64,000 bases of DNA from Kineococcus aurantiacus (GCF_013409345.1 NZ_JACCBB010000001.1:2914001-2978000); one strand, 5' to 3'. Shown: positions 26,303-35,470, counted from the first letter of the stretch. The notes: generated by a model not told the origin, from the letters alone. A program made the numbers and translations.

Positions 26303-26950
26303 GTGAGCACGACCGCCGCCCGTCCCCTGCGAGCCGACGCCGTCCGCAACCGGGCGCTCATCGTCGACGCCGCCCGCAGGCTCTTCGCCGAGCGCGGCCT
26401 CGACGTCACGCTCCACGACGTCGCCGAGGAGGCCGGAGTCGGGGTCGGCACGGTGTACCGCCGGTTCCCCGACAAGGACGCGCTGCTCGGCGGCCTCGTG
26501 ACCGCCAAGTACGAGACGCTCCTGGAACTGGCCGAGCGGGCCGCCGCCCGGCCCACCGGGCGCGAGGCCCTGCGCGAGTACCTGCTGGGGGCCATGGAGC
26601 TGCGCTCCAGCGACCGCTCGCTGTCCACGGCCGTCATGCGCGCGGCGCCGCAGACCGCCGAGGCGCTGGAACTGCGCGAACGGCTGTGGACGGTCATCGA
26701 CGGCGTCGTCGCGCGGGCGCAGGCCGAAGGCGTCGTGCGGCAGGGGTTCGAGCGCGACGACGTCGCGGCCGTGACCTCCATGATCGGTTCCATCGCCGAC
26801 CGCAGCCGCGACGAGCACCCCGACGCCTGGCGGCGCTACGCCCTGCTCATCGCCGACGCGGTCTGCCCGCCGGCGGGGGAGCTGCCGCCCCTGGTGGGGC
26901 GGCCGCTGGAACCCCCCGTGGTCGGCGCGTGCGTCGCCTCCCGCGCCTGA
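26303..26950 (+). CDS. TetR-family repressor of adjacent MFS efflux gene
   Basis: The 215-aa product carries the TetR N-terminal domain: LIVDAARRLFAERGLDVTLHDVAEEAGVGVGTVYRRFPDKDAL. The C-terminal domain is helical, with a conserved-looking SMIGSIADRS. The GTG start follows TAACCT by 6 nt, so the mRNA is leaderless. It is probably an autorepressor that also controls the divergent MFS gene through the paired operators. Confidence 0.92.
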   Translation: MSTTAARPLRADAVRNRALIVDAARRLFAERGLDVTLHDVAEEAGVGVGTVYRRFPDKDALLGGLVTAKYETLLELAERAAARPTGREALREYLLGAMELRSSDRSLSTAVMRAAPQTAEALELRERLWTVIDGVVARAQAEGVVRQGFERDDVAAVTSMIGSIADRSRDEHPDAWRRYALLIADAVCPPAGELPPLVGRPLEPPVVGACVASRA

Positions 26951-26980
26951 CCCACCACCCACCACCCCCTGACCCCAGCG

Positions 26981-27018
26981 CCTCGACCCCGCGCTGATCG
27001 ATCACCGGAGGGTCGAGG
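26981..27018. terminator. Hairpin between convergent TetR and Lrp genes
   Basis: CCTCGACCC (26981-26989) pairs perfectly with GGGTCGAGG (27010-27018). The 20-nt loop contains the self-complementary TGATCGATCA, so a nested hairpin can form. Position between two convergent genes supports terminator function. Confidence 0.55.
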
Positions 27019-27033
27019 GAGGGGCGGGGGCGG

Positions 27034-27543
27034 TCAGGAGCGGCCCGCGGCGCGGGTGTGCTCGAAGATCAGGCTGGTCTCGGTCAGCCCCACGTCCGGG
27101 TCCTGCGACAGGTGCTCGGCCACGAAGTCGCGCAGGGCCGCGGTGCTCTCGACGGCGACGTGCAGCAGGTAGTCGTCGGCCCCGGCGACGAAGTAGACGT
27201 CCAGCACCTCCGGCTGCCGGCGCATCCGCGCCACGAACGGGCCCATGCTGCCGCGGGCGTGGGCGGCGAGCTTGACCGCGATCATCGCCTGCAGGTCCAG
27301 CCCGAGCGCGGAGGGGTCGACGTCGGCGTGGAAGCCGCGGATGACGCCGGACTCGCGCAGCGCCCGGACCCGCAGCAAGCAGGTGGAGGGGGCGATCCCG
27401 ACCTGCTGCGCCAGCGCCGCGTTCGTGGTGCGGGCGTCCTCGGCCAGCACGCGCAGGATCGCCCGGTCGACCGGGTCCACGACCCGTCGCAGCTTCTTCG
27501 GCTGGACGCCTCCCGGCGGGGTGCGGCTCGAAGCATCTTCCAC
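27034..27543 (-). CDS. Lrp/AsnC-family regulator, probably of ald
   Basis: The 169-aa protein has a HTH (DPVDRAILRVLAEDARTTNAALAQQVGIAPSTC) and the RAM domain with VLDVYFVAGADDYLLHV. It is divergent from alanine dehydrogenase, as AldR is in mycobacteria, where alanine is the effector; the same role is inferred here. GTG at 27543 lies 6 nt after CAGGCT, suggesting a leaderless mRNA. A GGCTCG/CGAGCC inverted repeat (27525-27530, 27543-27548) spans the start and may be an autoregulatory site. Confidence 0.9.
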   Translation of the reverse strand: MEDASSRTPPGGVQPKKLRRVVDPVDRAILRVLAEDARTTNAALAQQVGIAPSTCLLRVRALRESGVIRGFHADVDPSALGLDLQAMIAVKLAAHARGSMGPFVARMRRQPEVLDVYFVAGADDYLLHVAVESTAALRDFVAEHLSQDPDVGLTETSLIFEHTRAAGRS

Positions 27544-27645
27544 GAGCCAAGCCTGCCACGAATCTTCTGCAGGCCGCTTGTCGCCCGGTCGAAGCCTGTT
27601 CACCCTGGACCTACCGGAGGACACGCACGAGGAGGAGTGAGCACC

Positions 27646-28761
27646 ATGCGCATCGGGGTCCCCACCGAGGTCAAGAACCGCGAGTACCGCGTCGCGCTGA
27701 CGCCGGCCGGTGTCCACGAGCTCGTCGGCCACGGCCACGAGGTCCTCGTCCAGGCCGGCGCCGGGCTGGGCAGCTCCCTGCCCGACCAGGAGTACGAGGC
27801 CGCCGGGGCCAAGGTCCTGTCCGACGTCGAGGAGGTGTGGGGCGCGGCGGACCTGCTGCTGAAGGTCAAGGAGCCGATCGCCTCCGAGCACCACCGGCTG
27901 CGCCGCGACCAGGTGCTGTTCACCTACCTCCACCTCGCCGCGTCCCGCGAGTGCACCGACGCCCTGCTCACCGCCGGGACGACGTCCATCGCCTACGAGA
28001 CCGTCCAGCTGCCCGACCGCTCGCTGCCGCTGCTGGCCCCCATGAGCGAGGTCGCCGGCCGGCTCGCGCCGCAGGTCGGCGCCTACTCCCTGATGCGCGC
28101 GGCCGGCGGCCGCGGGGTCCTCATGGGCGGCGTCCCCGGTGTCCGCGGCGCCGACGTCGTCGTCATCGGGGCCGGGGTGTCCGGGCAGAACGCCGCGCAG
28201 ATCGCCCTCGGCATGGGCGCCGAGGTCACCGTGCTGGACCTGTCCATCCCCAAGCTGCGCGAGGTCGACGCCCGCTTCGGCGGCGCCGTGCGCACCATCG
28301 TCTCGAACTCCTACGAACTGGCCCGCGCGGTCCGCTCGGCCGACCTCGTCATCGGCGCCGTCCTCGTCCCGGGGGCCAGGGCGCCGAAGCTGGTGAGCAA
28401 CGAGCTCGTCGCCCAGATGCGCCCGGGGTCGGTGCTCGTCGACATCGCCATCGACCAGGGCGGCTGCTTCGAGGACTCCCGCCCCACGACCCACGACGAC
28501 CCGACGTTCACCGTCCACGGGTCGGTGTTCTACTGCGTCGCGAACATGCCCGGCGCCGTCCCGCACACCTCCACCTACGCGCTGACGAACGCGACCCTGC
28601 CGTACGTCGCCAAGCTCGCGAACTCCGGCTGGAAGGCGGCGCTGACGGCCGACGCCGCGCTGGCCGCGGGTCTGTCCACCCACGACGGCTCGCTCGTCAA
28701 CGCCGAAGTCGCTGCGGCGCACGGTCTCTCGTCGACCACCCTGGCCGACGCGCTGGCCTGA
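27646..28761 (+). CDS. ald: Alanine dehydrogenase
   Basis: Ald (371 aa) interconverts L-alanine and pyruvate plus ammonia with [25 protein letters not shown] at the start, [16 protein letters not shown], the Rossmann [22 protein letters not shown] and the C-terminal [14 protein letters not shown] are diagnostic. GGAGGAG precedes the ATG. The divergent Lrp-type gene probably regulates it. The enzyme links nitrogen and carbon use and may recycle NADH under oxygen limitation. Confidence 0.97.
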   Translation: MRIGVPTEVKNREYRVALTPAGVHELVGHGHEVLVQAGAGLGSSLPDQEYEAAGAKVLSDVEEVWGAADLLLKVKEPIASEHHRLRRDQVLFTYLHLAASRECTDALLTAGTTSIAYETVQLPDRSLPLLAPMSEVAGRLAPQVGAYSLMRAAGGRGVLMGGVPGVRGADVVVIGAGVSGQNAAQIALGMGAEVTVLDLSIPKLREVDARFGGAVRTIVSNSYELARAVRSADLVIGAVLVPGARAPKLVSNELVAQMRPGSVLVDIAIDQGGCFEDSRPTTHDDPTFTVHGSVFYCVANMPGAVPHTSTYALTNATLPYVAKLANSGWKAALTADAALAAGLSTHDGSLVNAEVAAAHGLSSTTLADALA

Positions 28762-28791
28762 CCCGCCGGCCCGACCCGCCCCGCGCACGGG

Positions 28792-29823
28792 TCAGGGGAC
28801 GTCCAGGGTGACGACCCCCGACCCGTCCGCGGCGGTGACCCGGGACACGCAGACGCACAGGCGGTCGCCCGCGGCCTTCTGCTCGTCGCTGAGGAACACG
28901 TCCCGGTGGTCCAGCGTCCCGGCCGTCGCGCGGACGGGCAGGACGCACAACCCGCACTCGCCCTTGAGGCAGTCGTACATGAGGTCCGCGCCCGCGGCCT
29001 GCAGCGCCTCCAGGACGGTGCTGCCCGCCCCGACCCGGGTGGTGAGGCCCCAGCGGGGGACCCGCACCTCGAAGGCCTGCGCCTCGTGGCGGCCGGAGGT
29101 GCCGAAGGTCTCGTAGCGCAGGGCCGTCGGCGGCAGCCCCGCCCGCGCCCACGCCGCGCGCAGCTCGTCGAGCAGTCCCAGCGGCCCGCAGGCGTGGACC
29201 TCGGTCCCGGGGGCGTCCGCGGCGATCCGCCGGACCAGCGCGGCGACGTCGAGGCGGGTGCCCTCGTCGGAGACGTGGACGCGCAGCCGGTCCCCGAGCT
29301 CGGCGCCCAGGTCCTGCAGGTAGGGCATCCGGTCGCGGGAGCGGCCCGCGTAGACCAGTTCCACGGCGTCACCGCGCCGGGCCAGGGTGCGGGCCGCCGC
29401 CGCCAGCGCGGTGATGCCCACGCCCCCGGCCAGCAGCAGGTACCGCTCCGCCCCGGTCCGCAGGGGGAAGTTCTGCAGCGGGCCCGTGCAGACCAGGGGG
29501 TCCCCGGGGGCCAGCGAGTGCAGGTGCGCCGAACCGCCGCGGCTCGTGGCCGAGCGCAGCACCGTCAGGGCCAGCCGCCGGCCGTCGGCCGAACCGTCCA
29601 CGACGGAGTAGGACCGCACCTCCGTGCGCCCCGCCACCGGGACGCGCACGTCCAGGTGGCTGCCCGGGTCCGCGCGCCGGGTCGGCCCGGGCAGTTCCAG
29701 CACGACGCGCCGCGCGCCGACCGCGACGTCCGCGGTCTCCACCACCCGCGCGGTCACCCAGCGCCCGGTCACCCCGCCGGTCACCCAGCGCCCGGTCACC
29801 CCGCCGGTCACCCCGCCGTTCAC
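28792..29823 (-). CDS. Oxygenase reductase, FNR domain plus C-terminal plant-type [2Fe-2S] (VanB-like)
   Basis: The 343-aa flavoprotein feeds electrons from NAD(P)H to a Rieske oxygenase. RSYSVV binds the flavin, LLLAGGVGITALAAAARTL and EVHACGPLGLL the nucleotide, and the C-terminal domain holds cluster ligands in CLKGECGLC with a further Cys in LCVCVS. This is the phthalate dioxygenase reductase layout. The GTG at 29823 overlaps the oxygenase stop. The first 24 residues are encoded by a tandem repeat (VTGGVTGRW units), so GTG codons inside the repeat are alternative starts; the fold begins around TARVVE. Confidence 0.9.
   Translation of the reverse strand: MNGGVTGGVTGRWVTGGVTGRWVTARVVETADVAVGARRVVLELPGPTRRADPGSHLDVRVPVAGRTEVRSYSVVDGSADGRRLALTVLRSATSRGGSAHLHSLAPGDPLVCTGPLQNFPLRTGAERYLLLAGGVGITALAAAARTLARRGDAVELVYAGRSRDRMPYLQDLGAELGDRLRVHVSDEGTRLDVAALVRRIAADAPGTEVHACGPLGLLDELRAAWARAGLPPTALRYETFGTSGRHEAQAFEVRVPRWGLTTRVGAGSTVLEALQAAGADLMYDCLKGECGLCVLPVRATAGTLDHRDVFLSDEQKAAGDRLCVCVSRVTAADGSGVVTLDVP
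29752..29817 (-). repeat. 27-bp tandem repeat in the 5' end of the reductase gene
   Basis: Two identical 27-bp units (29752-29778 and 29779-29805) are followed by a 12-bp partial unit (29806-29817). Each unit is itself built of a 15-bp and a 12-bp element that both begin GGTCACCC on the plus strand. The length keeps the reading frame, adding repeats of VTGGVTGRW to the N terminus. Confidence 0.85.
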
Positions 29824-30938
29824 CGAGGCACCGGGGCGCCGGAGGCGGGCACGGCGCGCCCCTCCGCGGCGAGCATCCGGTCCAGCAGGCGGCGCACCCA
29901 CATGCCGCCGGCGTCGACGCTGAGGCTGTAGAACACCTTGTCGGGGTGGGCGTCGATCGCCCGCTGCTGGGCGACCAGCATCGCCTCGTCCTCGGCGAAC
30001 ACCCCGCGGACGCCCTCGCGCAGCTGGGTCGTGATGAGCTGGCTGTCCAGGCGGTAGTTGCGCATGAACGCCCAGAAGTAGTGCGAGGTCGTGTCGGTCT
30101 CGGGGGTGACGGTGTTCATCACGTACCCGTTGACGCCGCGGGAGCGGTCGCCCTCGGGGGCACCGGTGCCGGCCTCGGCCACCCCGACGTCGATGCAGAT
30201 CGTCGACGGCGCGTAGTAGTGGATGACCTGCCACCGGTCGACGCGGCCGGAGAACCCCGGGAACCGGTCGCGCATGTTCTTCAGCCAGAACGGCGGGGGT
30301 TCGACGTCGTGCATCCACCGGGTGACCGTGACGCTGCCGTCGTCCTCCAGCCGGGTGGTGAACTCGCTCTCGCTGAGCTCGGCCTGCCCGAGACTGGAAC
30401 CGTGGACGAACTCCTCGTGGGTCAGGTCCATGAGGTTGTCCAGGACGAGCTGGTAGTTGCAGGGGGCCTCGATGGTCAGGCCGTCCCCGGCCCACTCGGG
30501 GGAGTCCATCTGGTGCATGTCCGGCACGGCCGAGGCGTCGGCCAGCAACGGGTCCCCGGGCCAGACCCACACGTACCGGTACCGCTCGACGACGGGGTAG
30601 GACGTCACGAGCGCGCTGGGGTTCACGGTGCGCTGAGCGGGCATCCCCGTGCACCGTCCGGCGGAGTTGTACTGCAGGCCGTGGTACGGGCACTGGATGC
30701 CGTCGCGTCCGACGAGCGTGCCCATCGACAGCGGGGCCAGCCGGTGCCAGCACGCGTCGTCGAGGGCGACGGGGCGCCCGTCCTGCGTGCGGTACAGGGC
30801 CAGCGGCCGGCCGGCCACGGTGCGCGCCATCGGCGCCTTCGCGGTGACCTCGTGGTCCCACGCCGCGGCGTACCAGGCGTTCAGGGGGTGCGGGAAGATC
30901 TTGGCGGCCACCCGGCCCGGGGCGTCCAGTTCGGTCAC
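29820..30938 (-). CDS. Rieske non-heme iron oxygenase, alpha subunit (vanillate O-demethylase-like)
   Basis: The 372-aa protein has the Rieske site C-W-H, 17 residues, C-P-Y-H near residues 63-85. In the catalytic domain, DNLMDLTHEEFVH matches the mononuclear iron region of VanA-type O-demethylases, and PCNYQLVLDN precedes it. It probably demethylates or hydroxylates an aromatic or a related substrate using electrons from the next gene. GTG at 30938 has GGGAG 8 nt upstream and overlaps the IclR stop, so all three genes are coupled. The exact substrate is unknown. Confidence 0.88.
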   Translation of the reverse strand: MTELDAPGRVAAKIFPHPLNAWYAAAWDHEVTAKAPMARTVAGRPLALYRTQDGRPVALDDACWHRLAPLSMGTLVGRDGIQCPYHGLQYNSAGRCTGMPAQRTVNPSALVTSYPVVERYRYVWVWPGDPLLADASAVPDMHQMDSPEWAGDGLTIEAPCNYQLVLDNLMDLTHEEFVHGSSLGQAELSESEFTTRLEDDGSVTVTRWMHDVEPPPFWLKNMRDRFPGFSGRVDRWQVIHYYAPSTICIDVGVAEAGTGAPEGDRSRGVNGYVMNTVTPETDTTSHYFWAFMRNYRLDSQLITTQLREGVRGVFAEDEAMLVAQQRAIDAHPDKVFYSLSVDAGGMWVRRLLDRMLAAEGRAVPASGAPVPR

Positions 30939-31777
30939 GGTGGTTCTCCCGACGTGCTCTCGGCGGCCCGTCGCGTCCTCGCGCGGGTCGGGTGAGGGTG
31001 GTCCGGGACCGCCGTCGCGCGCCACCCGTTCTTCCGGCCAGCGGAAGGTGGCGCGCCCAGGCTGCGGGAGACGCCCAGCGCCGCCGCGCGGACCGCCGGC
31101 ACGAGGGCGGCGGTGGAGGCCGTGCCGGACCGCACGACGAGGGAGACCGCCGCCACCACCTCCCTGCCGGGCCCGCGCACGGGCGCGGCGACGGACACGG
31201 CGTCGTCGGTCACCTCCCGGTCGCTGATCGCCACGCCCGTGCGGTGCACCTCGGCCAGCACGGCGCGCAGCCGCGCAGGGTCGGTCTCGGTGCGCTCCGT
31301 CCAGCGCCGCACCGGCTGCGCCAGGGCCTGCTCCTGCACGTCGGCAGGGGCGTGGGCCAGCAGGGCCCGCCCGACACCGGTGGAGGGCAGCGGGAACCGC
31401 GCGCCGACCCGGGTCATCACCGTCACGGCCTCGCGGCCGGTGAGGCGCTCGACGAACACGCTCTCCAGCCCCTCCCGGACCGCGAGCTGGACGTTCTCGC
31501 GGGTCGCGACGTAGAGGTCCTCCAGGAACGGCAGCGCGACCTCGCGCAGGGTGTGGCCGCGCGGGGCGAGGGACCCGATCTCCCACAGCCGCAGCCCGAC
31601 GTGCAGGGAACCCGACGCGTCGCGCTCCAGGGCCCCGCAGGCGAGCAGGTCCGCCACGATCCGGTGCGTCGTGGTCAGGGGCAGGCCCGCGGCGTCGGCC
31701 AGCTGCCCCAGCCGCATCGAGGGGTTCTCGCGGGTGAAGGCGGACAGCAGGCCGAACGTCCGCGAGGTCAGCGTCAC
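30935..31777 (-). CDS. IclR-family transcriptional regulator
   Basis: The 280-aa product has the IclR HTH (SMRLGQLADAAGLPLTTTHRIVADLLACGALERD) and effector domain (LREVALPFLEDLYVATRENVQLAV...VGRALLAHAP). It is the first gene of a GTGA-coupled operon with the Rieske oxygenase and reductase, so it probably responds to their substrate. The C terminus carries about 35 extra basic, Pro-rich residues after the conserved domain, and the last of these encode the overlap region. GTG at 31777 is the only start before the HTH. Confidence 0.9.
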   Translation of the reverse strand: MTLTSRTFGLLSAFTRENPSMRLGQLADAAGLPLTTTHRIVADLLACGALERDASGSLHVGLRLWEIGSLAPRGHTLREVALPFLEDLYVATRENVQLAVREGLESVFVERLTGREAVTVMTRVGARFPLPSTGVGRALLAHAPADVQEQALAQPVRRWTERTETDPARLRAVLAEVHRTGVAISDREVTDDAVSVAAPVRGPGREVVAAVSLVVRSGTASTAALVPAVRAAALGVSRSLGAPPSAGRKNGWRATAVPDHPHPTRARTRRAAESTSGEPP

Positions 31778-31832
31778 CGCGGCACCGCGCCCGCGGGCGC
31801 CCCCGCGACGGCCCCGTCCCGCGGAGGGCCGC

Positions 31833-32984
31833 TCACCCCTCGCGCAGTTCCGCCACCAGCGCGTCCACGACGTGGTGCAGGGGGTCGGCCTCGCCCCGCG
31901 CGCACGCCGCCTCGAACGTCGCCCGCTGTCGCTGGTAGCTCGCCCCGCGGCGCGGGACGTCGGCGACCAGCGCGAGGTCGTCGGCGCAGTCCAGCCGCCG
32001 GGCGACGGGTTCGAGCCGGTTCAGCCACTCGTCGAGGTCGTCGGTGACCAGCCGCTCGCGGCCGCGGGCGTCGACGACGATCTCGGCGTCCAGGCCGTAG
32101 CGGGCGGCCCGCCACTTGTTCTCCTGCACGTGCCACGGCGGCATCGTCGGCAGTTCCTCGCCCGCCTCCAGGCGGTCGTCGAGGTGCACGACGAGGCAGT
32201 GCACCAGCGCCGTCATCGCCCGCAGCTCCCGCATCGTGGGGGTCCCGTCGCACACCCGGACCTCGATGGTCCCGAACCGCGGGGAGGGGCGGACGTCCCA
32301 GCGGACGTCGGACAGCCCGTCGATGACGCCCGTGACGAACATGTCGTCGACGTAGTCCTCGAACTCGGTCCAGCGCTCGAACTGGAACGGCAGCCCCGCC
32401 GTGGGCAGCTGCTGGAACATCAGCGCCCGGTTGCTGGCGTACCCGGTGTCGAAACCCGTCCAGTACGGCGAGCTCGCCGACAGGGCCTGCAGGTGCGGGT
32501 AGTGGTTGAGCAGGGTGTTGAGGATCGGCAGGACCTTGTGGACCGAGTTCACGCCGACGTGGACGTGGACGCCCCAGATGAGCATCTGCCGGCCCCACCA
32601 CTGGGTCCGTTCCAGCAGCTCGGCGTACCGCGGGTCGGGCGTCACGAGCTGCTCGTCCCAGCGCGCGAACGGGTGGGTGCCCGCGCACATGAGGTCCAGG
32701 CCCAGCGGGTCGGTCACCCGGCGGATCGCCGACAGCGTCCCGGACAGGTCCTCGGCCACCTCCGCGACGGTGTCGCAGACGCCCGTCACGGCCTCCAGCG
32801 TGTTGCGCAGCAGCTCCTTGGTGATCCGCGGGCCGGTGGGGGAGGCCTCCCGGTCGACGGTCTCCAGCACCTCCGAGGCCCGCGACGCGAGGTCGCGCGA
32901 ACCGCGGTCCACCAGGACCATCTCCCACTCCACGCCCAGCGTCGGGCGGGGAGAGGCGTTGAACTCCACCGTGCGTCGACCCAC
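31833..32984 (-). CDS. Carboxylate-amine ligase, GCS2 family (YbdK/EgtA-like)
   Basis: The 383-aa enzyme belongs to the glutamate-cysteine ligase 2 family, which makes gamma-glutamyl amides with ATP. RPTLGVEWEMVLVD opens the active site; GVHVHVGV, ASSPYWTGFDTGYASNR and WDVRPSPRFGTIEVRVCD are family blocks. Actinobacteria use mycothiol, so a glutathione role is uncertain; YbdK has weak glutamate-cysteine ligase activity. GTG at 32984 best matches homologues; GTG 33002 is possible. Confidence 0.92.
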   Translation of the reverse strand: MGRRTVEFNASPRPTLGVEWEMVLVDRGSRDLASRASEVLETVDREASPTGPRITKELLRNTLEAVTGVCDTVAEVAEDLSGTLSAIRRVTDPLGLDLMCAGTHPFARWDEQLVTPDPRYAELLERTQWWGRQMLIWGVHVHVGVNSVHKVLPILNTLLNHYPHLQALSASSPYWTGFDTGYASNRALMFQQLPTAGLPFQFERWTEFEDYVDDMFVTGVIDGLSDVRWDVRPSPRFGTIEVRVCDGTPTMRELRAMTALVHCLVVHLDDRLEAGEELPTMPPWHVQENKWRAARYGLDAEIVVDARGRERLVTDDLDEWLNRLEPVARRLDCADDLALVADVPRRGASYQRQRATFEAACARGEADPLHHVVDALVAELREG

Positions 32985-33050
32985 CCGACGATCACACCAC
33001 ACCCGTGCCCCCCTCGCCGCACCACCGCCGCAGGCCCTACCGTCCGGGTC

Positions 33051-34481
33051 GTGAGCGCTGAGCGAGGGACCGAGCAGGTCGTGGACGTCGTCGTCGTCGG
33101 GGCCGGACCGGTCGGGGAGAACGTGGCCGACCGCGCCGCCCGCACCGGCCTGTCCGTCGTCGTGGTGGAGAAGGAGCTCGTCGGGGGCGAGTGCTCCTAC
33201 TGGGCGTGCATGCCCAGCAAGGCGCTGCTGCGCCCGGGGCAGGCGCTGGCCGCCGCCCGCCGGCTGCCCGGCGCCGCCGAGGCCGTCACCGGCCCCCTGG
33301 ACGCCGAGCGGGTCCTGGCCCGCCGCACGTACTTCACCAGCGACTGGGACGACGCCTCGCAGGTGCAGTGGCTGGAGTCGGCCGGGCTGACCCTCGTGCG
33401 CGGCATCGCCCGGCTGGCCGGGCCGCGCCGCGTCGAGGTCGCCGGCTCGGACGGGACGACGACCGTGCTGACCGCGCGGCAGGCCGTCGTGCTGGCCACG
33501 GGGTCGGTGCCGGTGCTGCCCGACGTGCCCGGGCTCGCCGGCAGCCGCCCGTGGACGTCGCGGGACGCGACGAGCGCGAAGGCCGTCCCGGGCCGGCTGG
33601 CCGTCCTCGGCGGCGGCGTCGTCGCCGTCGAGCTGGCCCAGGCCTGGGCCCGCCTCGGCTCGACCGTGACCCTCCTGGCGCGCAGCGGGCTGCTCGGCGG
33701 GCAGGAGGAGTTCGCCGGTGAGCTGGTCGAGGCGGCGCTGCGGGCCGACGGCGTCGACGTGCGCCGGGGCGTCTCCCCGGCGCGCGTCACGCGCGACGGC
33801 GCGGTCCGGGTCGAGCTGTCCGACGGGTCCGTCGTGGAGGCCGACGAGTTCCTCGTCGCCACCGGCCGGCGCCCGGCCACCTCCGGGATCGGGCTGGAGA
33901 CCGTCGGGCTGGAGGACGGCGGCGCGCTGAGCGTCGACGACACCGGGCTCGTCGAGGGCGTCGACGGCTCCTGGCTGTACGCCGCCGGTGACGTCTCGGG
34001 CCGGCCCAAGCTCACCCACCAGGGCAAGTACGGCGGCCGGGTCGTCGGTGACGTCATCGCCGCCCGCGCCGCCGGCCCCGTCCAGACGCCGCCGTGGTCG
34101 AGGTTCACGGCCACGGCCGACCACCGCGCCGTCCCGCAGGTCGTCTTCACCGACCCCGAGGTCGCGCAGGTGGGGCTGACGGCCGCGCAGGCGCGCGAGG
34201 CGGGGCTGGACGTGAAGGTCGTCGACTACGAGATCGGGGACGTCGCGGGCGCCTCCCTCGTGGCCGACGGCTACACGGGCAGGGCCCGCATGGTCGTCGA
34301 CGAGGACCGGCGGGTCGTCGTGGGGGTGACGTTCGTGGGGCAGGACGTCGCGGAGCTGCTGCACTCCGCGACGGTCGCGGTCGTGGGCGAGGTCCCGGTG
34401 GACCGGCTGTGGCACGCCGTCCCGAGCTACCCCACGATCAGCGAGGTGTGGCTGCGGCTGCTGGAGACCTACGGCCTCTGA
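33051..34481 (+). CDS. Pyridine nucleotide-disulfide oxidoreductase (FAD)
   Basis: The 476-aa flavoprotein has the FAD-binding VVVVGAGPVGENVADRAARTG, a redox-active CSYWAC pair in GGECSYWACMPSKALLRP, the NAD(P)-binding LAVLGGGVVAVELAQAWA and the dimerisation domain with PQVVFTDPEVAQVG. The C-terminal catalytic H-x4-E seen in lipoamide dehydrogenases is missing (the corresponding region reads HAVPSYPTISEV), so it is neither classical Lpd nor mycothione reductase; a MerA- or quinone-reductase-like activity is likely. GTG at 33051 is 7 nt after TACCGT, a leaderless arrangement. Confidence 0.9.
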   Translation: MSAERGTEQVVDVVVVGAGPVGENVADRAARTGLSVVVVEKELVGGECSYWACMPSKALLRPGQALAAARRLPGAAEAVTGPLDAERVLARRTYFTSDWDDASQVQWLESAGLTLVRGIARLAGPRRVEVAGSDGTTTVLTARQAVVLATGSVPVLPDVPGLAGSRPWTSRDATSAKAVPGRLAVLGGGVVAVELAQAWARLGSTVTLLARSGLLGGQEEFAGELVEAALRADGVDVRRGVSPARVTRDGAVRVELSDGSVVEADEFLVATGRRPATSGIGLETVGLEDGGALSVDDTGLVEGVDGSWLYAAGDVSGRPKLTHQGKYGGRVVGDVIAARAAGPVQTPPWSRFTATADHRAVPQVVFTDPEVAQVGLTAAQAREAGLDVKVVDYEIGDVAGASLVADGYTGRARMVVDEDRRVVVGVTFVGQDVAELLHSATVAVVGEVPVDRLWHAVPSYPTISEVWLRLLETYGL

Positions 34482-34512
34482 CGGCCGCGACCTCCCCGCC
34501 CGGCGGTGACGG

Positions 34513-35385
34513 TCAGTCGGCCACGGTCAGCAGGTGGTGCAGCAGCTCGGCCTGCAGGGCGGCGTCGGTGGGACGGGGGACGCCGTCGAGGCTGCGGACC
34601 GGGGCGGACAGCCGGCCGCTGGACAACAGCCACAGGGCGTCGGCGGTCTTGAGGTCGTCGACGCCGAGCCGGGCGACCTCCGTGCGGTCGCCCCGGCCGC
34701 GCGCCCACGCGAACGCGCGGGCCTGCGTCGTGCCGTCGAGGATCCCCAGCTCCGGCGGCGGCGTCACCCAGCGGTCGGCGAACCTGGCCAGCACGGTCGA
34801 GTTCGGGCCCTCCAGGACGTCGCCGTCGGTGGAGACGAACACGACGTCGTGGGCGCCGTGGGCGCGGGCGTACCGCAGGGCGGCCGTGTTCAGGGCGTAG
34901 GACAGCGTCTTGGCGCCCTGCAGCAGCCAGGGGGCGCGGACCACGACGTCGCTGGGGTAGGCCCGTTCGAGGGCGAGGACGTCGATCCCCGCGGTGCGCT
35001 GCTCGGTGTGGTCGGCGCCGGGGAACACGTGCACCCAGCCCGTGGGGACCCCCGAGCCCTCCACCCCGCGGGTCAGGACGAGCTTGGCGAGCAGCTCCGG
35101 GCGGGGTTCGTGGGCCGCCGCGGCCCGGTGCACCGCGTCCGCCCACGCCGCGGTGTCCGGCGCGGGCAGGTCCAGCAGGGCGGCCGAGCGGGCGAACCGG
35201 TCGAGGTGGTGGGCCAGGCCCTGCGGCGTGCCGCCGACGACGGCGACGGACTCGAAGACGCCGTCGCCGCGCGTCGCGCCGAGGTCGTCGACGCGCAGCT
35301 GCGGCGCGAGCGCGTCCGCGGGGGTGAACGTCGTCGTGCCGTCGGCGGCGGGGACGGCGAGGAACAGGACGGGGCTGCTGGGCAC
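34513..35385 (-). CDS. Aminotransferase class IV, aminodeoxychorismate lyase-like
   Basis: The 290-aa PLP enzyme has the fold type IV pattern: RGDGVFESV near the N terminus, LVLTRGVEGSG, the PLP-lysine in LLQGAKTLSYALN, and STDGDVLEGPNSTV. PabC (4-amino-4-deoxychorismate lyase, for folate) is the most likely activity; D-amino-acid or branched-chain transaminase cannot be excluded. GTG at 35385 is 6 nt after CAGGAT. It lies downstream of the deaminase gene by 85 bp and appears to have its own promoter. Confidence 0.87.
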   Translation of the reverse strand: MPSSPVLFLAVPAADGTTTFTPADALAPQLRVDDLGATRGDGVFESVAVVGGTPQGLAHHLDRFARSAALLDLPAPDTAAWADAVHRAAAAHEPRPELLAKLVLTRGVEGSGVPTGWVHVFPGADHTEQRTAGIDVLALERAYPSDVVVRAPWLLQGAKTLSYALNTAALRYARAHGAHDVVFVSTDGDVLEGPNSTVLARFADRWVTPPPELGILDGTTQARAFAWARGRGDRTEVARLGVDDLKTADALWLLSSGRLSAPVRSLDGVPRPTDAALQAELLHHLLTVAD

Positions 35386-35470
35386 GCGCCCATCCTGCCC
35401 GCCGCCGCGGTGCCGCTCCGGGCCGGGTCGCGGGGAGAGGGGCCCCCGCGCCCGGAGGGCCGGGTTCCGG

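Noticed and set aside
34482-34512. Terminator between the convergent flavin reductase and aminodeoxychorismate lyase genes
   Set aside because: The 31-bp gap holds no convincing inverted repeat.
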